Shown here piece by piece: positions 42,648 to 50,406 of a stretch of 64,000 nt of DNA. Numbering within the stretch: position 1 is the first letter of the stretch; each line of letters begins with the position of its first letter. The DNA is from Candidatus Palauibacter scopulicola (GTDB lineage: Bacteria; Gemmatimonadota; Gemmatimonadetes; Palauibacterales; Palauibacteraceae), in assembly GCF_947581915.1 (NCBI RefSeq), contig NZ_CANPWG010000058.1, positions 1-64,000 on the forward strand. The letters run 5' to 3'. The notes beneath the pieces are model-generated. The model saw nothing but the letters and a program-made list of their open reading frames with translations. It was not told the origin of the DNA and did not search any database. The position numbers were made by a program, and so were the translations under genes.

Positions 42648-42961
42648 GCGACGTCGTGGCCGGGCTCGTCACCGGGCCCGACCGCGAGCAACTCGTGCGG
42701 CTGGGACGGACCCTCGTCGAGGAACGGCTCATCGCCTGCCTGAACGTCGTGGACCGCGTGACCTCCGTCTATCGCTGGGAGGGCAAGGTGTGCGAGGACG
42801 CGGAAGCCCTCGGCATCCTCAAGACGACGGTCGCCCGCAGCGATGCCGTGGAGCGGCGCATCCGCGAACTCCACCCCTACGATGTGCCGGAGGTCCTCTT
42901 CATCCCCGTGGCCGCCGGCTCCGAGCCCTACCTGGCCTGGGTCTCCGAACAGGTCGGATAG
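42644..42961 (+). CDS. cutA: Divalent-cation tolerance protein CutA
   Basis: A 105-residue trimeric small protein linked to divalent metal tolerance; the molecular role is unsettled. Family hallmarks are LIACLNVV, SVYRWEGKV, ILKTT and the HPYDVPEV motif that binds copper in homologues. Complete length. GTG 42644 overlaps the fadD stop codon by four bases, so it is translationally coupled to fadD. Converges on ctaG with a gap of only 17 bp. Confidence 0.95.
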   Translation: MSDVVAGLVTGPDREQLVRLGRTLVEERLIACLNVVDRVTSVYRWEGKVCEDAEALGILKTTVARSDAVERRIRELHPYDVPEVLFIPVAAGSEPYLAWVSEQVG

Positions 42962-42978
42962 TACCCGGCCGCCGCGCC

Positions 42979-43764
42979 TCAGCGGACGGCGTCGTTCTCC
43001 GAGCGGTACCAGAACCAGAAGATGATGCCCGCCGCCGTCCACAGGATCGTGCCTCCTCCGATCCGCATGATCAGCCCCGCGAGCCGCTGGTCTTCCCCCG
43101 CGGAGAGGGTGCCCACCGGCGGCGCGAGTTCGTACGTGGCGTAGAAGGGGAGTTCCGCGAACGTCAGGAAGACGTACGGCAGCGTCATCAACACGGTGCT
43201 CGCGATCAGGTAGCCGATCCGCACGCCGAGCGGAAAACGCGGCCGGTGCGGCACCGGGCTCACGACGGGCCACCAGAACACGAGTCCGCCGCCCAGCCAG
43301 GCCATGTCGATGGCGAGCGAGCCTGCCTGCGTGGCCATGAGGCCGTCCACAACCTCCGGCCAGTGCGTCGCGATGACGATCGCGTTGAAGAAGAGCAGCG
43401 CGATGAGCGGCCGCGCGAGGAATCCGAGGAGGGAGATGACCGCGCCCCCGCGCACCCGTTCCAGCGCCGCGCGCGGTAGGCCCGCGATGAGGAGCGGCGG
43501 GGCGAGCAGCGCGATGAGGAGGAACTGCACCATGTGCACCGACGCCAGGTATCCCGAACCCAGCGCACCGACCGGCCAGTCCAGCGCGACCCAGAGCATG
43601 AGCGCGCCGCCGGCGAAGCGGACGACCTCGAGTCGCGAAGGCGCGGCGCCCCGCGTGAAGGCGCGATAGGCGAGGCACAGGAGCGCGATGAAGAGCCAGA
43701 CGCCCGGGTAGGGGCGCCACGACCAGTCCCACGGGATACCCTGGGCCGCACACCACCATTGCAT
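42979..43764 (-). CDS. ctaG: Cytochrome c oxidase assembly protein, CtaG (caa3 type)
   Basis: A 261-residue polytopic membrane protein of the CtaG_caa3 family, required for maturation of caa3-type oxidases in Bacillus. Characteristic are WRPYPGVWLF, LMLWVALDWPVG, GYLASVHMVQFLLIALLAPP and the repeated hydrophobic segments (about six to seven). It follows a SCO protein by 9 bp, and SCO proteins deliver copper to the CuA centre of the oxidase, so the two belong together. The oxidase structural genes are not in this window. It is the last gene of a minus-strand operon of five. Confidence 0.9.
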   Translation of the reverse strand: MQWWCAAQGIPWDWSWRPYPGVWLFIALLCLAYRAFTRGAAPSRLEVVRFAGGALMLWVALDWPVGALGSGYLASVHMVQFLLIALLAPPLLIAGLPRAALERVRGGAVISLLGFLARPLIALLFFNAIVIATHWPEVVDGLMATQAGSLAIDMAWLGGGLVFWWPVVSPVPHRPRFPLGVRIGYLIASTVLMTLPYVFLTFAELPFYATYELAPPVGTLSAGEDQRLAGLIMRIGGGTILWTAAGIIFWFWYRSENDAVR

Positions 43765-43773
43765 CGCCTGGCC

Positions 43774-44466
43774 TCAGCCGCCGCTCGGACCCGCTTCGCC
43801 CCCCGCCTTCGAAACGGACCGGTTGAGTCGCAGGAGCAGCGGAAGGTCGTGCCGCCAGTCGGTCTGGCGCACGCCGCTCGGGTACAGCGCCCGCGCCACG
43901 CCATCGCCCGTGACGGCGACCACCGGCGTCGCATGCCCCACGAGATACGGCTCTCCCGCGCCCGGTGGGGGCGAGGTCTCTTCGATCCGCGCGGGCGGAA
44001 GGCGGAACCCCGCCTGGATCTCGTTCACCGTCTCCATCTCTCCGTACAGGCCGACGAAGGAGTCGTCGAAGAGGTCCAGCCAGCTCCGCAGCCGGTCCGG
44101 CGTGTCGCGCGCCGGATCCGTCGTCACGAAGACGACTTCGATCTCGCGGCGATCCGCGTAGGAAAGATCGTCGAGCGCGGCCCCGAGCACCGCCATCTGC
44201 ACGGGACAGATGTCGGGGCAGTTCGTATACCCGAAGAAGAGCAGCGTGAGCGCCCCCGCGGTCTCCCGCCGGAAGTCGAACCGGCGCCCCCGCGAATCCG
44301 TCAGCGCGAACTCCGGCGCCTCGAACGGCTGTTCGACCGCCAGCCCGCGCAGCTCCCCCGTGCCCTCCGTGCGGTCGAATGCCGTGTCGGGGGAGGCGCA
44401 GGCGAGCCCGGCGAGACTGGTCCCGCATGCGACCGCGGCGGCGGCAACGACGCGCGCCGGCCTCAT
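43774..44466 (-). CDS. SCO1/SenC-family copper chaperone lipoprotein
   Basis: A 230-residue thioredoxin-fold protein for cytochrome oxidase CuA assembly. The copper ligands are intact: CPDIC in FFGYTNCPDICPVQM and the distal histidine in LVGHATPVVAV. FVTTDPARDTPDRLRSWL is another family block. The N-terminus MRPARVVAAAAVACGTSLAG followed by LACA is a lipoprotein-type or cleavable signal, so it acts outside the inner membrane. ATG 44466 overlaps the stop of the DUF445 gene (ATGA). An acidic/proline insert (RIEETSPPPGAGEP) sits before the histidine. Confidence 0.93.
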   Translation of the reverse strand: MRPARVVAAAAVACGTSLAGLACASPDTAFDRTEGTGELRGLAVEQPFEAPEFALTDSRGRRFDFRRETAGALTLLFFGYTNCPDICPVQMAVLGAALDDLSYADRREIEVVFVTTDPARDTPDRLRSWLDLFDDSFVGLYGEMETVNEIQAGFRLPPARIEETSPPPGAGEPYLVGHATPVVAVTGDGVARALYPSGVRQTDWRHDLPLLLRLNRSVSKAGGEAGPSGG

Positions 44467-46052
44467 CCGAACAGTCCCCGGATGAACTCGAGTACCGGGA
44501 GGGAGTCGAGGATCACGAGTCCGGTGCCGATGCCGGCGCCGAGCAGGTATCCGAGCCGCACGATGAGGTCGAATTCGCGCTGGCTGATGTCGCGAACAAG
44601 GTGTTCGATCCGCTCGATGGAGAAGTTCTCGATCTTCGTCGAGATACGTTCGGCGATCCGGATTCGTTCCGCCACCTCCGGCACCCGGCGGACGATCCAG
44701 TCCCACGCCGGCGCGGCGAGCGTATCCGCGAGCCGTCCCGCGGCATCCTCGCGCAGGAAGCGGCCGAGCCGCCCGATCGGCGTGTGCAGGAGCCGGTCCG
44801 CCATCGGCTCGGCGATCGAATCGAACAGGACGCGTCCCGCGTCGGACCGGAAGCCGGCGGCAAGCGAGGCCGCCACGCGGTCGGCCGGGACGGCGCCGAG
44901 CAGGTCCGCCCAGCTCCTCTCTCCGAAGCGCTCGAGCAGTCCCTCCAGCCGGTCGAGCATGAAGGCGCGCGAGCCCGGATCCCGCGCCGCCTTCACGAGC
45001 CACTCCGCCGACGCGTCGAGCGCGCTCTCGACCTGAGGATCGCCCGCGCCGCCGATGACCTCCGAGGGAGGGTGCCGGAGGAACTCGACGACGCCGTCGT
45101 TGACGTGCCGCGCGATCGCCGTCTGGACCTCCGGCTCGCGCAGGACGCCGCCAAGGCGATCGGCGCCCTCCTCGCGCAGGGCGTCGAGCGCGTGCGTCAC
45201 CGTTTCCTCCGTGACGATGAGGCGGGCCACGACGCGCTGGTGGAAGCGGAGATCCTGCATGAAGCGGTCGAACAGCTCCCCCAGCACATGCTCGATCCGT
45301 CTTCGCGCGTCCGGGTCATCGAGCAGCCGGCCCAGGCGCTCGATGGCGACCGGCAGGTAGTCCTTGATCGCGTGCTCCAGCGCGGCCACGAGCCCCGCGG
45401 GAATCAGCTGCTCGAACGTCCGGTGCGGCTGGAGCAGCTGCCGCGCGGCCTCGTCCAGGTGGCGACGCACCGTCGCCTCGAAGGCCGACGAATCGACGAG
45501 CCGCGCGAGCCAGCCGTCCATCGTCTCGCGGATGGCCGCGATCCGTTCCGGTTCCAGTGTCCGGGAGAGGGACTCGTCGCTCAGCGACTCACGGATCGAC
45601 TCGAGGAGGCGCCCGGACTCATCCCCGAAGTCCGGGGAGTCCAGCGTCCCGGCCAGGAACTCGCGGCCCTGTCCGAGGATCCGCGCGAGGAGTTCCCGGA
45701 CCTCGACGAGCGCGTCCTCCGGAAGGAGATCGGCCAGCGCGGGTTGCTCTCCTTCACTGAGTTCGACCGCGAGTTCCCGCAGTCGCTCCCGGAACGCGGA
45801 CTCGAGTTGCCGCAGTTCGGAGGTGATGTCTTCCGGCGTGAGGAGCGCTCCCCCCACGACGCCGCCGACCGAATCCGCCAGCCGCTTCTGGTTCTTCGGC
45901 ACCGCTCCCTGCAACCACCGCACGGGCCGGCCCAGAATCTTCGGCGGACGGTAGGGATGGAAGATCATCCAGACGGCGATCCGGTTCGTGATTCCGCCCG
46001 CCAGGGCGCCGAAGGCCACCGTGACGAGGGCGCGCAGCCAGTCGAACTCCAT
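44463..46052 (-). CDS. DUF445-family membrane protein
   Basis: A 529-residue protein with membrane segments at both termini (LVTVAFGALAGGITNRIAVW and YLLGAGIGTGLVILDSLPVL) and a long helical middle. The N-terminal ITNRIAVWMIFHPYRPPKIL is the conserved core of DUF445 (YheB-like) proteins. The middle contains repeated helical hairpins probably in the periplasm or cytoplasm as a long coiled rod. Function is unknown; Bacillus YheB has been linked to spores and envelope. It starts on the last base of the upstream lipoprotein stop (TGATG) and overlaps SCO by four bases. Confidence 0.88.
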   Translation of the reverse strand: MEFDWLRALVTVAFGALAGGITNRIAVWMIFHPYRPPKILGRPVRWLQGAVPKNQKRLADSVGGVVGGALLTPEDITSELRQLESAFRERLRELAVELSEGEQPALADLLPEDALVEVRELLARILGQGREFLAGTLDSPDFGDESGRLLESIRESLSDESLSRTLEPERIAAIRETMDGWLARLVDSSAFEATVRRHLDEAARQLLQPHRTFEQLIPAGLVAALEHAIKDYLPVAIERLGRLLDDPDARRRIEHVLGELFDRFMQDLRFHQRVVARLIVTEETVTHALDALREEGADRLGGVLREPEVQTAIARHVNDGVVEFLRHPPSEVIGGAGDPQVESALDASAEWLVKAARDPGSRAFMLDRLEGLLERFGERSWADLLGAVPADRVAASLAAGFRSDAGRVLFDSIAEPMADRLLHTPIGRLGRFLREDAAGRLADTLAAPAWDWIVRRVPEVAERIRIAERISTKIENFSIERIEHLVRDISQREFDLIVRLGYLLGAGIGTGLVILDSLPVLEFIRGLFG

Positions 46053-46957
46053 CAGGGCGATGGCAGCGTGGCGGCAAACCCGTTGAAGTCGAGTACCTCC
46101 GTTCCGACGTTAACGATGGCCTCCATGCGCATAAGCGTCCCGTCGCCGGAATCCTCGCTCGCCAGCGGCCGAAAACTCCCGCGGACCGTCGTACCGGGGA
46201 TCGCGAACTCCCAGGTTGCGGCCGAGGCGCCGGCCGCACCCGGAGCGGACGGCTCCAGCGTCACGTCGCCCCAGGCCACCTCGACACCGTGCAGCCAGGT
46301 GTGGGCCACGGCCGGCTGGCCGATGGTGCCCGCGTGGACGAGGAGGCCGTTCCCGAGCGAGTCGGCGAACACAAACGTCTGGCCATCCGTCGTCGCTACG
46401 GGGATGCTCAGCGCGCGCGCAGCACGACGGAAAAAAAGGATGCCGGGCACGGCCCCGTCGCTCGTCTGCAGCACCGCGATCCCCAGCGACTCCCGCTGCC
46501 CCGTCGGCCCCGTCCAGACCGACACTTCCTCGCCCGCCACCAGCCGCACGGAATCCGCGTCCTCGCTCCCGCCGAACCGGAGGCTCACGATCTGGCCGGC
46601 GTCGCCCACGCGCACCGCCATCGCCGGCGTGGGCAGCAGGCGCCACGCCGCGCGGGCCACGGGCACCGTGTCCTGCGTCAGGACGAGCGACCGCCAGGCA
46701 TCCCCGTCCGCGAGGCGCACGTCGTAGTCGCGGCGCAGGTCCTCGCCCTCGGCCGTCTGGTCGAACGCGCCGATGAATGCGGTCCCGTCGTCGGCGGCGA
46801 AGAGCAGGTGCGTCAGATAGCGCGCGTCGACCGCCGGCGTGAGCGGCCCGCCCACGATGATGCCTCGATCCTCCGCCGTTCCGTCGGGGGGAGGTCCCGC
46901 GCAGGCCAGGAAGACCAGGACGGCGCCCGGGGCGCCGCGAGGGCAGCGCCCGATCAC
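46052..46957 (-). CDS. Putative lipoprotein, beta-rich, unknown function
   Basis: A 301-residue exported protein. The N-terminus ends in VFLACAG, a lipobox-like site, and the mature part is beta-rich with aromatic and Gly/Asp turns (HLLFAADDGTAFIGAFDQ, TWLHGVEVAWGDVTLE), resembling a single-domain beta-sandwich. I recognise no family. It lies between DUF1499 and DUF445 with overlaps at both ends (ATGA and TGATG), so it is part of the same translational chain. A role in envelope or oxidase assembly is inference from context only. Confidence 0.8.
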   Translation of the reverse strand: MIGRCPRGAPGAVLVFLACAGPPPDGTAEDRGIIVGGPLTPAVDARYLTHLLFAADDGTAFIGAFDQTAEGEDLRRDYDVRLADGDAWRSLVLTQDTVPVARAAWRLLPTPAMAVRVGDAGQIVSLRFGGSEDADSVRLVAGEEVSVWTGPTGQRESLGIAVLQTSDGAVPGILFFRRAARALSIPVATTDGQTFVFADSLGNGLLVHAGTIGQPAVAHTWLHGVEVAWGDVTLEPSAPGAAGASAATWEFAIPGTTVRGSFRPLASEDSGDGTLMRMEAIVNVGTEVLDFNGFAATLPSP

Positions 46958-47406
46958 GTCTCCCCCGGCGTATCCCGCGCGTCCCCGCCGCGAGCGGATT
47001 CGGGCAGCCTCGCTCGCGGTCCCAGCGCCCGGTCGAGGGACTTCAGCATGCGCCGGATCCGTCGCCGGTTCATGCCGAGATCGAAATCCCGCCGTCGCGC
47101 ACGGGAAAACGCCTCCACCCGCGTGAGCCCGTTCGAATCCAGGGCGACCCAGATCGTCAGGTCATCCGCCCAGCGCAGTAGCGGGAAGACACACCTCACG
47201 GAGATGAGTCCGAGGTCTTCGTCGCGGTGGGCGAGCGTCCACCACCAACGCCGCCCCGCGTACGTCAGCAGTTGGTCCCAGACCCGGGAGAAGGCGACCT
47301 CGTAGACGCGCGGCTCGGGGCCGCCCGGCGCACGGGTGTCCGCCGAATTCTCGCGAAACCAGCGGGAACGCCCGCGGGTCTGCCCGCCCTCGGGAGATGC
47401 CTCCAT
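46954..47406 (-). CDS. DUF1499-family protein
   Basis: A 150-residue protein. The C-terminal half, DDLTIWVALDSNGLTRVEAF then SRARRRDFDLGMNRRRI, matches the DUF1499 pattern (VxSrSRxGxxDlGxNxxRI). The family consists of small soluble or membrane-linked proteins of unknown role. I start at ATG 47406 because GGAG lies just upstream; longer frames reach into the divergent promoter. It is the first gene of the minus-strand operon leading to SCO and CtaG and overlaps the next gene by four bases. Confidence 0.8.
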   Translation of the reverse strand: MEASPEGGQTRGRSRWFRENSADTRAPGGPEPRVYEVAFSRVWDQLLTYAGRRWWWTLAHRDEDLGLISVRCVFPLLRWADDLTIWVALDSNGLTRVEAFSRARRRDFDLGMNRRRIRRMLKSLDRALGPRARLPESARGGDARDTPGET

Positions 47407-47431
47407 CACTCCGGAAGTCCTCTTTTCCAGG

Positions 47432-47463
47432 TTGCCCGCGTCCGCCGCGGACGGATAGCTTGG
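47432..47463 (+). promoter_or_regulatory. Bacteroidota-type promoter candidate for the nucleotidyltransferase operon
   Basis: TTG at 47432-47434, a 21-bp spacer and TAGCTTGG (47456-47463) give the same layout as the site at 23889-23920. It lies in the 138-bp region between the divergent DUF1499 and nucleotidyltransferase genes and would give a leader of roughly 75 nt before ATG 47545. Confidence 0.5.
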
Positions 47464-47544
47464 CGATCCGCGGGGCCCGGTCGGCCCGGGCTCCCGGCCC
47501 CCGCAGACGGCAGGACCACTCTCCCGAAACTCTGACGGCTCAAC

Positions 47545-48537
47545 ATGCAGGCCATAATACCGTTGGCGGGAATGGGTACAAGGGTCCGTCCCCACACCCA
47601 CACCCGTCCCAAACCCTTACTCCGCGTGGCCAATCGGCCCGTGCTTTCCTACGTCGTCGAGCAGCTCCGAGCCGAGGGCGTCGACGATCTCATCTGCATT
47701 ACCGGGCACCTCGCCGGCCAGATCCGGGCCTTCATGGCGGAGGAGTTCCCCGGCCTCCCCGTCACCTACGTGGAACAGGCCGCTCAGCGGGGCACGGCGG
47801 ACGCGATCGCGCTGGCGGAGCCCCATGTGACCGGGCCGGTCCTCATCGTGTTCGTGGACACGCTCTTCGATGCCGACTTCAGCGTCCTGCACCGCCACGC
47901 GTCGGCGTCCGGCATCATCTGGGCCAAGGAGGTGGAGGACTACCAGCGGTTCGGCGTCATCCTCACCGACGAAGCGGGGTACATGAAGCGGATCGTCGAG
48001 AAGCCGTCGGAACCGGTATCGAAGCTCGCGAACATCGGCGTCTACTACGTGAAGGATCACGAACTGATGTTCGAAGGGATTCGGCATGTGATGGATCGGG
48101 ATCCTCAGCTCGGGGAGTATTTCCTCACGGACGCGTTCCAGTACATGATCGACCGTGGCGCACGTCTCCATACGGCGGAAGTCGGCGGCTGGTTTGACTG
48201 CGGGAAGCCGGAAACGCTGCTCGAGACGAATCGGGTGATGCTCGAGCGCGGACACGGAGGGGATCCCGACCTGCCGGATTCCGTCACCGTGGACGGAGCC
48301 ATCGCGATCGCGGCCGATGCCATCGTCGAGACCTCCGCGGTCGGCCCCAACGTGAGCGTCGCATCCGGAAGCCGGGTCCGGGGCTCCCGCCTCCGCGACA
48401 CGATCGTCGGCGCGGACAGCGTCATCGAGGACTGCGATCTGATAGATTCCCTCGTCGGGGACCGCGTGACGCTTCGAGGCGTGCGCGGCAGAGTGAGCGT
48501 GGGAGACGACGGAGTCGTCGAAGGCGAGCGGACTTGA
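47545..48537 (+). CDS. Sugar-phosphate nucleotidyltransferase (glucose-1-phosphate thymidylyltransferase-like)
   Basis: A 330-residue enzyme that joins a sugar-1-phosphate to an NTP. The N-terminal nucleotidyltransferase fold shows IIPLAGMGTRVRPHTHTRPK (nucleotide loop and lysine), ITGHLAGQI, VFVDTLFDAD (metal-binding aspartate) and ANIGVYYVKD. The last ~75 residues are hexapeptide repeats of a left-handed beta helix (VGPNVSVASGSRVRGSRL). This two-part layout fits archaeal-type Glc-1-P thymidylyl- or uridylyltransferases, but the exact sugar and base are not determined. It heads a seven-gene chain; the stop overlaps the next gene (TTGA). Confidence 0.9.
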   Translation: MQAIIPLAGMGTRVRPHTHTRPKPLLRVANRPVLSYVVEQLRAEGVDDLICITGHLAGQIRAFMAEEFPGLPVTYVEQAAQRGTADAIALAEPHVTGPVLIVFVDTLFDADFSVLHRHASASGIIWAKEVEDYQRFGVILTDEAGYMKRIVEKPSEPVSKLANIGVYYVKDHELMFEGIRHVMDRDPQLGEYFLTDAFQYMIDRGARLHTAEVGGWFDCGKPETLLETNRVMLERGHGGDPDLPDSVTVDGAIAIAADAIVETSAVGPNVSVASGSRVRGSRLRDTIVGADSVIEDCDLIDSLVGDRVTLRGVRGRVSVGDDGVVEGERT

Positions 48538-49775
48538 GGCAGGACGAACTGATATACGACTGGAACGCGCTTCCGGGCAGCCACGACTACGTGGGGACCC
48601 GCGTCGAACTGGACGACGAGACGCTGCGCGACGGCCTGCAGAATCCGTCCGTCAAGGACCCGCCCATCGAGAAGAAGATCGAACTCCTCCACCTGATGGT
48701 GGATCTCGGCATTCACGCCGTCGACATCGGTCTTCCCGGGGCCGGACCCCGCGCCCACGAAGCGTGCCTCGCGCTGGCTCGCGAGATCGTCGATGGCCGG
48801 CTCCCGATCGAGGCCAACGCGGCCGCCCGCACGGTCCGGGCCGACATAGAACCCGTGGCGCGCGTCCAGCAGGCGACCGGCCTCAACATCGAGGTCGCCA
48901 CCTTCATCGGAAGCTCGCCCATCCGCCAGTACGCCGAGAACTGGGATGTGGACCAGATCCTCGCTTCGTCGCGCGACGCCATCGAGTTCGCCATCGGCGA
49001 GGGACTCGACGTGATGTACGTGACGGAAGACACGACGCGGTCGCGGCCCAGGACGCTCGCCCGGCTCTTCTCGGCCGCGGTCGAGGCGGGGGCCCGCCGG
49101 ATCTGTCTCGCGGACACCGTCGGCCACTCGACGCCCCACGGGGTGCGGCGACTCGTGCGGTTCGCGAAGGACATCGTGGCCGGCACGGGTGAATCCGTGA
49201 AGATCGACTGGCACGGTCACCGCGACCGCGGCTTCGGGCTCGCGAACGCGCTGGCGGCGATCGAGGAGGGGGTCGACCGCGTGCATGCCACCGCGCTGGG
49301 GATCGGCGAGCGGATCGGCAACGTCGAGATGGACCTGCTGCTCGTGAACCTCCACCTGCTCGGGACGCACGACCACCCGATCGACCGGCTGTCGGACTAC
49401 TGCCGCCTCACGGCGGAGATGTGCGGGGTCGACGTGCCCCACAACTACCCCGTGATCGGGGACGACGCCTTCCGGACGGGGACGGGCGTGCACGCGGCCG
49501 CGATCATCAAGGCCATGCAGAAGGGGGACGGCTGGCTGGAGGACCGCGTCTACAGCGGCGTGCCGGCTTCGATCGTGGGACGGAAACAGACCATCGAGAT
49601 TTCTCCGGTGTCCGGTCTCAGCAACGTCCGCTTCTGGCTGAGCCAGCACGGATACGACGCCGGGGACGAAACCCTGTGCGAGGCGGTGTTCCGGCTCGCC
49701 AAGAAGTGCGATCACACGCTCTCGCGGGACGAAATCGAAGCCGAGATCGCGGGCGTCGAGGCGGCGCGGACATGA
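48534..49775 (+). CDS. 2-isopropylmalate/homocitrate synthase-like DRE-TIM enzyme
   Basis: A 413-residue DRE-TIM metallolyase-superfamily synthase or lyase. ELDDETLRDGLQNPS is the metal-binding N-terminal motif. IDWHGHRDRGFGLANALAAI is the HxH metal motif and TALGIGERIGNVEMDLLLV the conserved helix. The regulatory LeuA dimer domain of long isopropylmalate synthases is absent, and the length fits homocitrate/citramalate/isopropylmalate synthases of the short type. Substrate not determined. TTG 48534 overlaps the upstream stop. Downstream, after one secreted protein, is an IDH3-like dehydrogenase, the kind of enzyme that could act later in the same chain-elongation route. Confidence 0.85.
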   Translation: MRQDELIYDWNALPGSHDYVGTRVELDDETLRDGLQNPSVKDPPIEKKIELLHLMVDLGIHAVDIGLPGAGPRAHEACLALAREIVDGRLPIEANAAARTVRADIEPVARVQQATGLNIEVATFIGSSPIRQYAENWDVDQILASSRDAIEFAIGEGLDVMYVTEDTTRSRPRTLARLFSAAVEAGARRICLADTVGHSTPHGVRRLVRFAKDIVAGTGESVKIDWHGHRDRGFGLANALAAIEEGVDRVHATALGIGERIGNVEMDLLLVNLHLLGTHDHPIDRLSDYCRLTAEMCGVDVPHNYPVIGDDAFRTGTGVHAAAIIKAMQKGDGWLEDRVYSGVPASIVGRKQTIEISPVSGLSNVRFWLSQHGYDAGDETLCEAVFRLAKKCDHTLSRDEIEAEIAGVEAART

Positions 49776-50383
49776 GATGCCGCACAGCGCCGTCCTGTGC
49801 GCTCGCCCTCCTCTCCGCCGGGGCCCTCGCGGCGCAGCAGCCTCCGGCGGGCGGCCCGCCGACCGTGCCCGCGGGCGTGCCCGTCGTCGTCCTCCCCGTG
49901 CAGTCGGCCGTCCCGGACGCCGACGGGGCGTGGGTCGGGGGGACGGGGAGCGCGCAGCGCACGATCGACCTCCTCAACGCCGAGATCGAGTTCGCGTTCG
50001 GGGAGGAGGAAGGAGCCGCGCATTGGGACCTCGCTCCCGCCGTGGAGGCGCGCCTGGCCCGCAACCCGACGATCGGTGTCGATCCGGGGCGACTCGCCTA
50101 CCGGGGCCTGCTCGCCGCGCCGGATTCCCGGGCGCAGCTCTATGAACCGCTCCACACGCAGCTCCGCCAGGTGGCGGCCCTCTTCGGCGCCCGTCTCGTC
50201 GTCCTGCCGCTCGCGGTGTCGTATCGGGAGCGTCGGGCCGTCCTGCAGCTCGCCGTGATCGACGTGAGGCGCAGCGCCGTCCTCTGGCACGGCGCCGTCG
50301 CGGGGGCGGCCGCGGAGGCCGCGTCGCCGTTCGCCCTCACCACGCTCGCGTTGCGCGTGGCCGCCGGACTCGCACCGTCATGA
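49772..50383 (+). CDS. Hypothetical secreted protein
   Basis: A 203-residue protein with a signal peptide (SCALALLSAGALAAQ). The mature part has VPVVVLPVQSAVPDADGAWV and later ARLVVLPLAVSYRERRAVLQ then LAVIDVRRSAVLWHG. This strand pattern recalls periplasmic GNA1162/TolB-N-like folds that handle envelope assembly, but I do not claim a family. ATG 49772 overlaps the synthase stop (ATGA). Placing a secreted protein between two cytoplasmic enzymes is unusual and suggests the operon reflects growth conditions, not one pathway. Confidence 0.75.
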   Translation: MRCRTAPSCALALLSAGALAAQQPPAGGPPTVPAGVPVVVLPVQSAVPDADGAWVGGTGSAQRTIDLLNAEIEFAFGEEEGAAHWDLAPAVEARLARNPTIGVDPGRLAYRGLLAAPDSRAQLYEPLHTQLRQVAALFGARLVVLPLAVSYRERRAVLQLAVIDVRRSAVLWHGAVAGAAAEAASPFALTTLALRVAAGLAPS

Positions 50384-50406
50384 CGACGAAACCATGACGA
50401 CGAAAC
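50379..50406 (+). repeat. 14-bp exact tandem duplication at a start codon
   Basis: CATGACGACGAAAC occurs twice in direct succession (50379-50392 and 50393-50406). The first copy overlaps the upstream stop codon and encodes only MTTKP followed by a TGA that overlaps the ATG of the second copy, where the dehydrogenase gene starts. Confidence 0.95.
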
